In this document: positions 34,796-42,419 of the stretch, piece after piece
How positions within the stretch are numbered: the stretch's first letter is position 1
How the letters are laid out: each line of letters starts with the position of its first letter
NCBI GenBank assembly: GCA_044376575.1
Contig: JBILKR010000003.1
Coordinates: 62,001-126,000 of the forward strand
Direction of reading: 5' to 3'
Length of the DNA: 64,000 bases
From: BA4 sp044376575
GTDB taxonomy: Bacteria > Bacteroidota > Bacteroidia > CAIKAF01
Notes under the pieces: model-generated
Told to the model about the DNA's origin: nothing
Seen by the model: the letters and a program-made list of their open reading frames with translations, nothing else
The model's database searches: none
Made by a program: the position numbers and the translations under genes

Positions 34796-36046
34796 TCACT
34801 CCCATTTTTTCCCTTTGATATACATTTCAGATACGTGGTTTTCACCAAAAGAGTATGGAATATATGTATAATAATTCATGGGGTGTGTGATGATAAAACT
34901 CGCTTCTTTACCCGGACTCATTGTTCCCAGTCGTCCTTCTAATTCCATCGCAGTTGCTCCGTTAATAGTAGATGCTATTATAGCTTCTTCCGGAAGCATT
35001 TTCATTCGCATACAAGCGAGTGATATAACCAACTGCATGTTCCCACTGGGAGCACTTCCGGGGTTATAGTCGCTGGCCAGTGCTACTCCAATATTTTTTT
35101 CTATTAATTTTCGGGCTGGAGCAAAAGGAAGATTAGAGAATAAACTGCATCCGGGTAACAGAGTGGCAATAGTTTCTGATGATGCCAGTGCATCCAAATC
35201 TTCATCATTCAATACTTCTAAGTGATCAACAGAAATCGCATTCATTTCTATTGCTTTTTTTATTCCACCAATACTGTTAAACTGATTGACATGTAATCTC
35301 GGTTTAAGTCCGTATTTAATTGCTGCATTTAAAATACGCTCGGTTTGATCTGTATTGAAATAATTATTTTCACAGAATACATCTACATAATCAGCTAATT
35401 TTTCTGCATGAATTTTCGGAAGCATTTCATGGATGATGAGATTGATATATCCTTCCTGATTATTTTTATATTCAGCCGGAAAGGCATGTGCACCTAAGAA
35501 TGTAGATTTAATATGAATCGGCGACTTTTCTTTGAGGTGCTGAATGACACGCAACATTTTTAATTCACCTTCAAGTGATAAACCATATCCGCTTTTTATT
35601 TCTATTGCACCGGTGCCATAAGAAATTAACCGCTGCAAACGGTTCCATGCATCATTGAACAATTGGTTTTCATCTGCATTTTTTAATGCTTGTGCAGAAT
35701 TTAAAATGCCACCACCTCTTGCCGCAATTTCTTCATACGTTAATCCATTAATTTTATCTACAAATTCTTTTTCTCTGGTTGCTGCAAATACAAGATGGGT
35801 ATGGCTATCAACAAATGCAGGCATAATAATTCTGCCTGAGCAATTTATTTCTTTGTAATTAGGATATGTTTTTACAACTGTTGAAATATCCTCCATCTTG
35901 CCAAAAGATTTGATACTTTCATTTTCAATCAATAACCATGCATCATTCAGGCATGATAGATTTTTCATATCGTTACCTTTTCGAATTGAAGAAGGATTTT
36001 CTTCTGCCAATAATAACTGATGAATATCTGTAAATAGCGTAAACAT
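34796..36046 (-). CDS. hutI: Imidazolonepropionase
   Basis: Third enzyme of histidine degradation: opens 4-imidazolone-5-propionate to formiminoglutamate; an amidohydrolase that needs zinc or iron. About 416 residues. Metal ligands appear in DSHTHLVFAATREKEF, the family loop in YEEIAARGGGILNSAQAL near residue 95, the substrate region GTGAIEIKSGYGLSLEGELK near 145, and later metal ligands in LGAHAFPAEYK and LHVNQF with ASDYNPGSAPSGNMQL. I start at 36046 (MFTLFTDIHQ); an ATG at 36064 adds six residues. No hutH, hutU or hutG is in the window. Confidence 0.95.
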   Translation of the reverse strand: MFTLFTDIHQLLLAEENPSSIRKGNDMKNLSCLNDAWLLIENESIKSFGKMEDISTVVKTYPNYKEINCSGRIIMPAFVDSHTHLVFAATREKEFVDKINGLTYEEIAARGGGILNSAQALKNADENQLFNDAWNRLQRLISYGTGAIEIKSGYGLSLEGELKMLRVIQHLKEKSPIHIKSTFLGAHAFPAEYKNNQEGYINLIIHEMLPKIHAEKLADYVDVFCENNYFNTDQTERILNAAIKYGLKPRLHVNQFNSIGGIKKAIEMNAISVDHLEVLNDEDLDALASSETIATLLPGCSLFSNLPFAPARKLIEKNIGVALASDYNPGSAPSGNMQLVISLACMRMKMLPEEAIIASTINGATAMELEGRLGTMSPGKEASFIITHPMNYYTYIPYSFGENHVSEMYIKGKKWE

Positions 36047-36103
36047 ATTTACAAACCTACGCAATTTTATGTATCCTTTTACTTGTAAATTATGGTTTAC
36101 ATT

Positions 36104-36137
36104 TTTGTATGTTGAGTAATTTTAATTCTTAGTTTTG
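36104..36137 (+). promoter_or_regulatory. Candidate Bacteroidota promoter, TTTG-N22-TAGTTTTG
   Basis: TTTG at 36104-36107 and TAGTTTTG at 36130-36137 fit the -33/-7 consensus with a slightly long spacer. The -7 element ends six bases before the ATG at 36144, so the transcript would have almost no leader. Confidence 0.5.
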
Positions 36138-36143
36138 CATGTT

Positions 36144-37895
36144 ATGAAAAAACTTATTTTTATACCCTTATATTTATTATTATTTTATCAGGGAATTTCA
36201 CAAATAATTCCTGCTTCAAGAATTACAGATTGGTCTATCGCCGGACTTGAAGATTCGGTGCCCTCATATAGTAATGCAATTGATGTATTAACTGTTGGTT
36301 TAGTGAATGATAGTATAACATCTAATAATTCAGCTTTTCAAGCATTATTACAGTCGATGAATTCACCTACTGTGATTTATTTCCCTCCCGGAATTTACTT
36401 TTTTAATCAGCCGATTTCACTTCCTGATTCTGTAATTCTAAGAGGTGCAGGTGCAGACAGTACTGTACTGAAATTTGATTTTGGTGGTGTTGCTTCAGAT
36501 GCCATTAATATAATTGGTAGTAAAATAAATACACCTTGTTATCTGAGCTCTGATGTTCAAAAGAATCAATATCAAATTCAGTCAGCGGGATGTAATATTT
36601 TACCGGGATGGTTTCATCTGGTGTATAATGATTCGCTGGTGATGGGATCTACATGGGCGTATGGCAGTGGAGGCCAGATGTTGAAAGTAAGCGAAGTGAT
36701 AGATTCAGTATTGAATTTAGAATATCCATTACGATTGAATGTACCATTATCATTAACACCTCGAATATATCCTGTACAGCCCAGAACCGGTGTGGGTATA
36801 GAATGTTTAAAGATTGTTCGAAATGATGCTACTGTTAATCAATCGACCAATGTAACTTTTCGATATGCAATCAATTGCTGGATGATCGGAGTTGAAAGTG
36901 AATTGACCAATTTTGGTCATACAGAAATGACCTATTCATCCAATATACTCATCAAAGGGAATTATTTTCATCATGCCCATGCCTATGGAGGAGGAGGTCA
37001 GGGGTATGGTACGGTAATTCAGTACTCTTCCGGACAGTGTTTGATTGAAAATAATGTATTTGAACATTTACGTCATTCGGTTTTATTACAGGCAGGATCA
37101 AACGGAAATGTAATCGCATATAATTATTCATTCGATCCATATTGGTCACAGTTCCCGAATAATTCTGCTGGTGATTTGGTATTGCACGGTAACTATCCTT
37201 ATCTGAATTTATTTGAAGGAAATATCGCACAAAATATAGTTGTAGATAATTCACACTATAAAAATGGTCATTTTAATACATTTTTTCGCAATCGTGCACA
37301 GCTGTATGGGATTGTGATGTCGAGTGGCACAAATACAGACAGCACCAATTTTTTAGGTAATGAAGTCACTAATACAGGATTTCTTTTGGGTAATTATGCA
37401 TTAGCGGGGCTTGGGAATTTTACATATGGAAATAATATAAAAGGGACTATTACTCCTGCAGGAACAAATTCTATCCCTGAAATTTCATTGTATCGCAATC
37501 AGCATCCCGGTTATTGGATGAATACAATTTCTTGGCCATCTATTGGAGCTCCTGCGCCGTATAATCAACTACATATTCCAGCTTTTGAAAGATGGGAAGA
37601 TCAGTTGGCAACCTCTTGTTTTACGAATGAAATTTATGATCCCGGCGATGTAAATTTAGTAAGCATACCTGAAGAGTCTTCATTGATTTATCCTAATCCA
37701 ACCAGTGATTTTATTCATGTTAAAGATAAGACCTTTGTGATTACTGGGTTGTTTGATTTGCATGGAAAGAAATTAGCTGATTTTAATGTCTCTTCATCTG
37801 AGTTAAACATTACGCATCTTCAGAGTGGAGTGTATATTGTTTCAATCCAATTTCAATCAGGAGAGAAAAGGATGATGAAAGTGATTAAAAATTGA
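36144..37895 (+). CDS. Secreted beta-helix (pectate-lyase-like) protein with type A sorting domain
   Basis: 583 residues from the ATG at 36144; an ATG at 36135 adds three residues. Signal peptide MKKLIFIPLYLLLFYQGISQ. The N-terminal part of the mature protein has the pectate-lyase superfamily entry: SAFQALLQSMNSPTVIYFPP and GIYFFNQPISLPDSVILRG. Right-handed beta-helix coils follow (SNILIKGNYFHHAHAYGGGG, CLIENNVFEHLRHSVLLQAG), at about residues 230-420. The last 75 residues are a type A sorting domain: LIYPNPTSDFIHV, LFDLHGKKLADF and LQSGVYIVSIQ, ending MKVIKN. Carbohydrate binding or cleavage is plausible, but no lyase active site is evident. It is convergent with the small lipoprotein gene. 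Confidence 0.87.
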   Translation: MKKLIFIPLYLLLFYQGISQIIPASRITDWSIAGLEDSVPSYSNAIDVLTVGLVNDSITSNNSAFQALLQSMNSPTVIYFPPGIYFFNQPISLPDSVILRGAGADSTVLKFDFGGVASDAINIIGSKINTPCYLSSDVQKNQYQIQSAGCNILPGWFHLVYNDSLVMGSTWAYGSGGQMLKVSEVIDSVLNLEYPLRLNVPLSLTPRIYPVQPRTGVGIECLKIVRNDATVNQSTNVTFRYAINCWMIGVESELTNFGHTEMTYSSNILIKGNYFHHAHAYGGGGQGYGTVIQYSSGQCLIENNVFEHLRHSVLLQAGSNGNVIAYNYSFDPYWSQFPNNSAGDLVLHGNYPYLNLFEGNIAQNIVVDNSHYKNGHFNTFFRNRAQLYGIVMSSGTNTDSTNFLGNEVTNTGFLLGNYALAGLGNFTYGNNIKGTITPAGTNSIPEISLYRNQHPGYWMNTISWPSIGAPAPYNQLHIPAFERWEDQLATSCFTNEIYDPGDVNLVSIPEESSLIYPNPTSDFIHVKDKTFVITGLFDLHGKKLADFNVSSSELNITHLQSGVYIVSIQFQSGEKRMMKVIKN

Positions 37896-37896
37896 T

Positions 37897-38217
37897 TTAC
37901 AGTGTATCTCTATTAAGTTTACACAAATAATCTGTCCCGGATATTTCGGTGAGAGTATTGTTTTCATATTTGAATTCAAACTCCATATTTTTTGTTTCCG
38001 GATTCAATACACGAATGGTATTTTCATGAATTTGTAATGGCCTGTTGATACTGAAATCCATACCATGAAATTGAATGTCCATGGTTTCGTCAGGATGAAT
38101 TTCAATACGATCAATCATATTACAATTTTCACCTTTGTACTTACCTACATAATCAGGCCATTTGCAAGAAATAAAAAATAATGAAATGAAAACAGCTGCG
38201 CTTAGAATGTTTTTCAT
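37897..38217 (-). CDS. Small lipoprotein of unknown function
   Basis: 106 residues from the ATG at 38217, chosen because it begins a lipoprotein signal (MKNILSAAVFISLFFISC, lipid-anchored Cys at residue 18). The longer frame from 38259 would overlap pyrG and has no signal peptide. The mature part has two further cysteines, in ENCNMID and YLCKLN, perhaps disulfide-bonded, and predicted beta strands (RIEIHPDETMDIQFHGMDF), suggesting a small lipocalin-like or META-like sandwich. I do not recognise a family. It starts four bases after the pyrG stop and is probably co-transcribed with it. Confidence 0.75.
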   Translation of the reverse strand: MKNILSAAVFISLFFISCKWPDYVGKYKGENCNMIDRIEIHPDETMDIQFHGMDFSINRPLQIHENTIRVLNPETKNMEFEFKYENNTLTEISGTDYLCKLNRDTL

Positions 38218-38221
38218 ACGA

Positions 38222-39841
38222 TTATTTTGTTTGTTGAAGAGCCGCATTAATAAATCCAACGAATAATGGACTAGGATTCATTACTGTACTTTTATATTCC
38301 GGATGAAACTGAACACCTACAAACCATGGATGATTAGGTATTTCAACAATTTCAACGAGATTTTTTTCCGGATTTATTCCTGAAGTCTGCATGCCGTGTG
38401 TTTGAAAATCTTTCAGATAGATATTATTAAATTCATATCTGTGACGATGCCTTTCACTGATAACATCTGATGAATAAATTTCTTTTGCTTTCGTTCCTTC
38501 TTCAAGTTTACATTTATAAGCTCCCAAACGCATGGTGCCTCCTTTGCGAGTTTCATTTGTTTGTCCTTCCAGATAATGAATCACAGGATGTGAAGTAGCT
38601 GTATTAAATTCTGTTGAATGAGCATCACTCCATCCCAATACGTTTCTTGCATATTCTATTACTGCGCATTGCATACCAAGACAAATACCTAAAAATGGAA
38701 TCTGATGTGTCCGTGCAAATTGTATGGTTTTTATTTTTCCTTCTATACCTCTTGTTCCGAAACCTGGTGCAACTAAAATTCCGTTGAGGTTTCCAAGTGT
38801 TTCTTTTAATTCAGATTCGCTCATGGTTTCGATATCCTCAGAATGTATCCACTCCACATCAGCTTTACATTGCAGATAAACACTGGCATGAATAATGGCT
38901 TCAGCAATCGATTTATAAGCGTCTTTTAATTCAACATATTTTCCAACTAATCCAATCTTCACTTTCTTTTTGGGATTTTTCAATTTAAAAAGAAATTCTT
39001 CCCAACCGGTTAAATCAGTTTCTTTATAAGATGTGATGTTTAGTTTTTTTAATACTTCGAGATCCAGTTTTTCTTTTCTCATCAGTAGCGGAACATCATA
39101 AATGGTATCTGCATCTATAACTTCAATTACTGATTCCGGAGAAACGTTACAGAATAATCCAACTTTTTGTTTTAATTCTTCATTCAGAGAAAATTCTGTT
39201 CTGCAAGCAAGTATATCAGGTTGTACTCCTGATTCAAGCAAAAGCTTGACAGAATTTTGAGTGGGTTTGGTTTTTAATTCGCCGGATGTTTTAAGCATGG
39301 GAATTAATGTAAGATGAATAACTACACTGTTTCCGCTACCCAATTCATATTTTAACTGACGAACGGCTTCTACATAAGGCAATGATTCAATATCACCAAC
39401 CGTTCCTCCAATTTCTGTAATGACTATGTCAAAATCATTGGTTTCACCTAATAGTTTAATTCTTCTTTTAATTTCATCAGTGATGTGAGGAATTACCTGT
39501 ACTGTTTTTCCAAGATAATCTCCTTTGCGTTCTTTATCAATTACTGTTTGATAAATTCTTCCTGTAGTTACATTGTTTGCCTGAGAAGTGGGAACATTTA
39601 AAAAACGCTCATAATGTCCTAAATCAAGGTCTGTTTCAGCGCCGTCTTCAGTAACAAAGCATTCGCCGTGTTCATAAGGATTCAGTGTTCCCGGATCAAT
39701 ATTAATATACGGATCCAGTTTTTGAATGGTAACACGAAGACCTCTTGATTGAAGAAGTTTACCTAATGAAGCCGAAAGAATTCCTTTGCCGAGAGAGGAT
39801 GCAACCCCGCCCGTAACAAACACAAACTTGGATAATGACAT
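38222..39841 (-). CDS. pyrG: CTP synthase
   Basis: Glutamine-dependent amination of UTP to CTP. 539 residues. The N-terminal synthetase domain opens with FVFVTGGVASSLGKGILSAS and has IQKLDPYINIDPGTLNPYEH near residue 40, with EIGGTVGDIESLPYVEAVRQ near 140. The class I glutamine amidotransferase domain contains GILVAPGFGTRGIEGK, the nucleophile elbow GICLGMQC and the His-Glu pair in FHPEYKS. A TAATTTTG element (minus strand, 39871-39878) could be its -7 box. A small lipoprotein gene follows. Confidence 0.98.
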   Translation of the reverse strand: MSLSKFVFVTGGVASSLGKGILSASLGKLLQSRGLRVTIQKLDPYINIDPGTLNPYEHGECFVTEDGAETDLDLGHYERFLNVPTSQANNVTTGRIYQTVIDKERKGDYLGKTVQVIPHITDEIKRRIKLLGETNDFDIVITEIGGTVGDIESLPYVEAVRQLKYELGSGNSVVIHLTLIPMLKTSGELKTKPTQNSVKLLLESGVQPDILACRTEFSLNEELKQKVGLFCNVSPESVIEVIDADTIYDVPLLMRKEKLDLEVLKKLNITSYKETDLTGWEEFLFKLKNPKKKVKIGLVGKYVELKDAYKSIAEAIIHASVYLQCKADVEWIHSEDIETMSESELKETLGNLNGILVAPGFGTRGIEGKIKTIQFARTHQIPFLGICLGMQCAVIEYARNVLGWSDAHSTEFNTATSHPVIHYLEGQTNETRKGGTMRLGAYKCKLEEGTKAKEIYSSDVISERHRHRYEFNNIYLKDFQTHGMQTSGINPEKNLVEIVEIPNHPWFVGVQFHPEYKSTVMNPSPLFVGFINAALQQTK

Positions 39842-39870
39842 AATGAAACAGTTTATTACGATACGGGATA

Positions 39871-39878
39871 CAAAATTA
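39871..39878 (-). promoter_or_regulatory. Candidate -7 element (TAATTTTG) of pyrG
   Basis: On the minus strand TAATTTTG matches TAnnTTTG, about 29 bases before the pyrG ATG. No clear TTTG at the -33 position. Confidence 0.35.
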
Positions 39879-39978
39879 ACAAAATTGGCGGGTTATTTAC
39901 TTTGAAATGGAAAAAGGTTAAAAATACTTTTTTGCATATTGATAGATAGAGAAATAAAAATCATACTACCTTTAATTC

Positions 39979-41382
39979 ATGCTTCGTAATGTTTCTGTAA
40001 CATTTTGGCTTTTGTCTTTACTAATTCTGAGTATTACTGTTTTTCAATTTTATTTTTCAGAAGGTATGTTTCTGGATGGTATTACATACTCAGCAGTGGC
40101 AAGGCATTGGGGAGAGGGATACGGAAGTGCATGGAATCCTTTCTATCATCAAAACGAAAATCCTTTTATAGCTCATCCACCAATGGTTTATGTATTACTG
40201 GGTACATTGTTTAATTGGTTTGGAAATGCATTCTGGGTCGAGAATCTATATAATTTTTTGATTCTGATTTTTTCATTTTTCATTATGATGAAATTATTCA
40301 GCTTGCTGAAACATAATAAATCCAATACAATTCCTTTTCCGATTTTTTTATTTGCCTGTGTTTTGCTGATGGCTTGGTCGTATCGTTGTACAATGCTTGA
40401 AAATACATTGACATTTTTTTTACTAGTATCAACATATTTTATTCTCCTTGCATTAAAAAATCAGCAACAATCAGGATTATTACTGGGTGGTTTCTTTATT
40501 TTTTTGGCATGTATGACTAAAGGTCCGGTTGCATTTTTCCCCCTTGCAATACCTATGATCTATGATTTTTTATTTAAAAGGATAAATTTAAAAACCATCA
40601 GTAATACTTTTCTTCTTTTGATAGTTCCCGCTGTGTTGCTTATGATTTTATTTTATACTGTACCCGATGCCTTTATTTTTTTTAAAGAGTATATACAAAA
40701 ACAAATATTCCCTTCTCTTCAAGGGCAACTGGAAGTACATCCGGATGGCCATTTTTATTTATTAAAAAAACTATTTCTTGAATTGTTACCGTTGATTGGT
40801 TGCATTTTATTATGTGTTGTTGTAATGAAGAAGTATAATAAGACTTTTGTAATTCCCAGAACTTCAGTATTGTTCATTTGTATTGCACTTGTAGCTTTTC
40901 TACCTCTTCTGATCAGTCCTAAGCAACGAGCCTTTTACATTGTTCCATCACTGATGTTTTTTATAGTTTCTGTTTCATTTATTCTGGAGTATAACATTCA
41001 AAAATTTGAAATAAAATTTAACCCATCATGGGTAAAAAGATTGAATATATTATTGGTATTATTATTTGCCGGGTTTTGGTTATATGTGGGCATCGGTAAG
41101 AGCAAGTATAACCGTGATGAAAAGTTGATATCAGATATAAGAAAAATACATCAGGTGATTCCTGAGGGTGCGGTTTTTAGTGCTGATTCTGCTGCCTTAC
41201 ATAAATATAATGCCGTTGCCTATCTTTCAAGAATAGGACGTTATTCAATTGTTGACAGGGATACTGATAAATATTATTTAATGGATACAGAGGTAAATAC
41301 TCATATTGATACTTTAATATGGACAGAAATCCCGCTGTCCTTAGAACGTTACAGATTATTCAAAAAAAAGGGGAACCTGTAA
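39979..41382 (+). CDS. GT-C family glycosyltransferase (ArnT/PMT-like)
   Basis: 467-residue integral membrane protein with about 11 hydrophobic helices. The first periplasmic loop has MFLDGITYSAVARHWGEGYG followed by PFIAHPPMVYVLLG, the acidic residue and H-P-P pattern of dolichyl- or undecaprenyl-phosphate-sugar dependent transferases (family 39). CMTKGPVAFFPLAIPM fits the family's TKGP segment. A soluble C-terminal tail of about 90 residues follows. Target could be lipid A, glycan or protein; T9SS organisms often glycosylate secreted proteins, but no link is visible. TACCTTTA at 39967-39974 is a near-consensus -7 element ending four bases before the ATG. Confidence 0.85.
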   Translation: MLRNVSVTFWLLSLLILSITVFQFYFSEGMFLDGITYSAVARHWGEGYGSAWNPFYHQNENPFIAHPPMVYVLLGTLFNWFGNAFWVENLYNFLILIFSFFIMMKLFSLLKHNKSNTIPFPIFLFACVLLMAWSYRCTMLENTLTFFLLVSTYFILLALKNQQQSGLLLGGFFIFLACMTKGPVAFFPLAIPMIYDFLFKRINLKTISNTFLLLIVPAVLLMILFYTVPDAFIFFKEYIQKQIFPSLQGQLEVHPDGHFYLLKKLFLELLPLIGCILLCVVVMKKYNKTFVIPRTSVLFICIALVAFLPLLISPKQRAFYIVPSLMFFIVSVSFILEYNIQKFEIKFNPSWVKRLNILLVLLFAGFWLYVGIGKSKYNRDEKLISDIRKIHQVIPEGAVFSADSAALHKYNAVAYLSRIGRYSIVDRDTDKYYLMDTEVNTHIDTLIWTEIPLSLERYRLFKKKGNL

Positions 41383-41390
41383 GATTCCCC
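41362..41390 (-). terminator. Intrinsic terminator of the PCMD protein gene
   Basis: On the minus strand the stem GGGGAA / TTCCCC with a nine-base loop is followed by eight T. It overlaps the stop codon of the convergent GT-C gene. Confidence 0.75.
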
Positions 41391-41413
41391 CTCCAATAAT
41401 ATTAAATATCAGA

Positions 41414-42370
41414 TTATTTTTTAATAAATCGCTGGCGAGCAATTAAATTAAACTGATCCTGAACAAGAATAATATAATTTCCGGAATGTAATGCTGATAC
41501 ATCTAAAGATGTATTCTCACCATTAGTTCTGGAGCTCATTACTATTTTTCCGTTCATGTCATAAACGTACACTTTTAATGAAGCAGGCAAATCAATAGTA
41601 TTGATAGTAATAAAAGATTCAGTAATTGTAGGATATACCTTCACTTTATCATTCATTAAATCATTTTCATTGATTCCTGCAGGATAAACAAATGCAAGGT
41701 CATCTGCCCAAAGTGTTGAACCAACCTGTCCTGAAGATGACAATAAGCTGGTTAGGCTGTAACCTGCACTTGGCGTACTAAATATAATTACAGTATCAGG
41801 ATTTCCTGCATCCACATAATTGATTGCGAGGTCAAACTGTGTGTAAGATGTTACTGCTGAATTAATTTTTTGAGATGCAGATCCTACTAAAACTGATTGC
41901 TGATTTAATGCATCGAAACGTGTAAACCACACACGAAACTCAGCAGAATCTCCGCTTACAGGCTGATATTTATACCATCCCTGAAAACGCTCAGGACGAC
42001 CATTGAACTGACGACCCAAATGAATCGTTTGATTTAAAATATCAACATCTCCAGTTCCAAGAAATCCAGGAATAAAGAATGCCCCTAATACATTTGAAAC
42101 CATTCTGGCTGCATAATTTCCGGCATGTGCATTGTTATCTCTAAATACAGTTACCGGACCAGTTAATGGGAATGCCTCATCCGCAAGTGCGTTTAAGGTT
42201 CTCAAAAAATTATTTTCACGATTGGTTTCTGTTCCCGGTTCATAATAAGTTGAATCGGTACCCGTGAACTGAGTCCATGTTTCTAAATCTCCATGGGTAA
42301 GTGAAGGCTGTTGTGCATTTAAAGCAATAACAAAACCTGAAATAAATAGTGTAAAAATTACTTTTTTCAT
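41414..42370 (-). CDS. PCMD-domain secreted protein with type A sorting domain
   Basis: 318 residues. Signal peptide MKKVIFTLFISGFVIALNAQ, then a domain matching the PCMD (putative carbohydrate metabolism) pattern. Seen: HGDLETW near the start, AHAGNYAARMVSN near 105, RPERFQGWYKYQPVSGDSAE near 150, PDTVIIFSTPSAG near 215 and GSTLWADDLAFVYPAG near 240. A type A sorting domain closes the protein: KVYPTITESFITI (Thr for Asn in the usual YPNP), VYDMNGKIV and LHSGNYIILVQ, ending RQRFIKK. Surface display after T9SS export is expected. It lies 49 bases downstream of a TonB-dependent receptor on the same strand. Confidence 0.85.
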   Translation of the reverse strand: MKKVIFTLFISGFVIALNAQQPSLTHGDLETWTQFTGTDSTYYEPGTETNRENNFLRTLNALADEAFPLTGPVTVFRDNNAHAGNYAARMVSNVLGAFFIPGFLGTGDVDILNQTIHLGRQFNGRPERFQGWYKYQPVSGDSAEFRVWFTRFDALNQQSVLVGSASQKINSAVTSYTQFDLAINYVDAGNPDTVIIFSTPSAGYSLTSLLSSSGQVGSTLWADDLAFVYPAGINENDLMNDKVKVYPTITESFITINTIDLPASLKVYVYDMNGKIVMSSRTNGENTSLDVSALHSGNYIILVQDQFNLIARQRFIKK

Positions 42371-42419
42371 AAGCGTATGTATAATTAATAAATGAATTGT
42401 AGCAAAAATGATTCCAAAA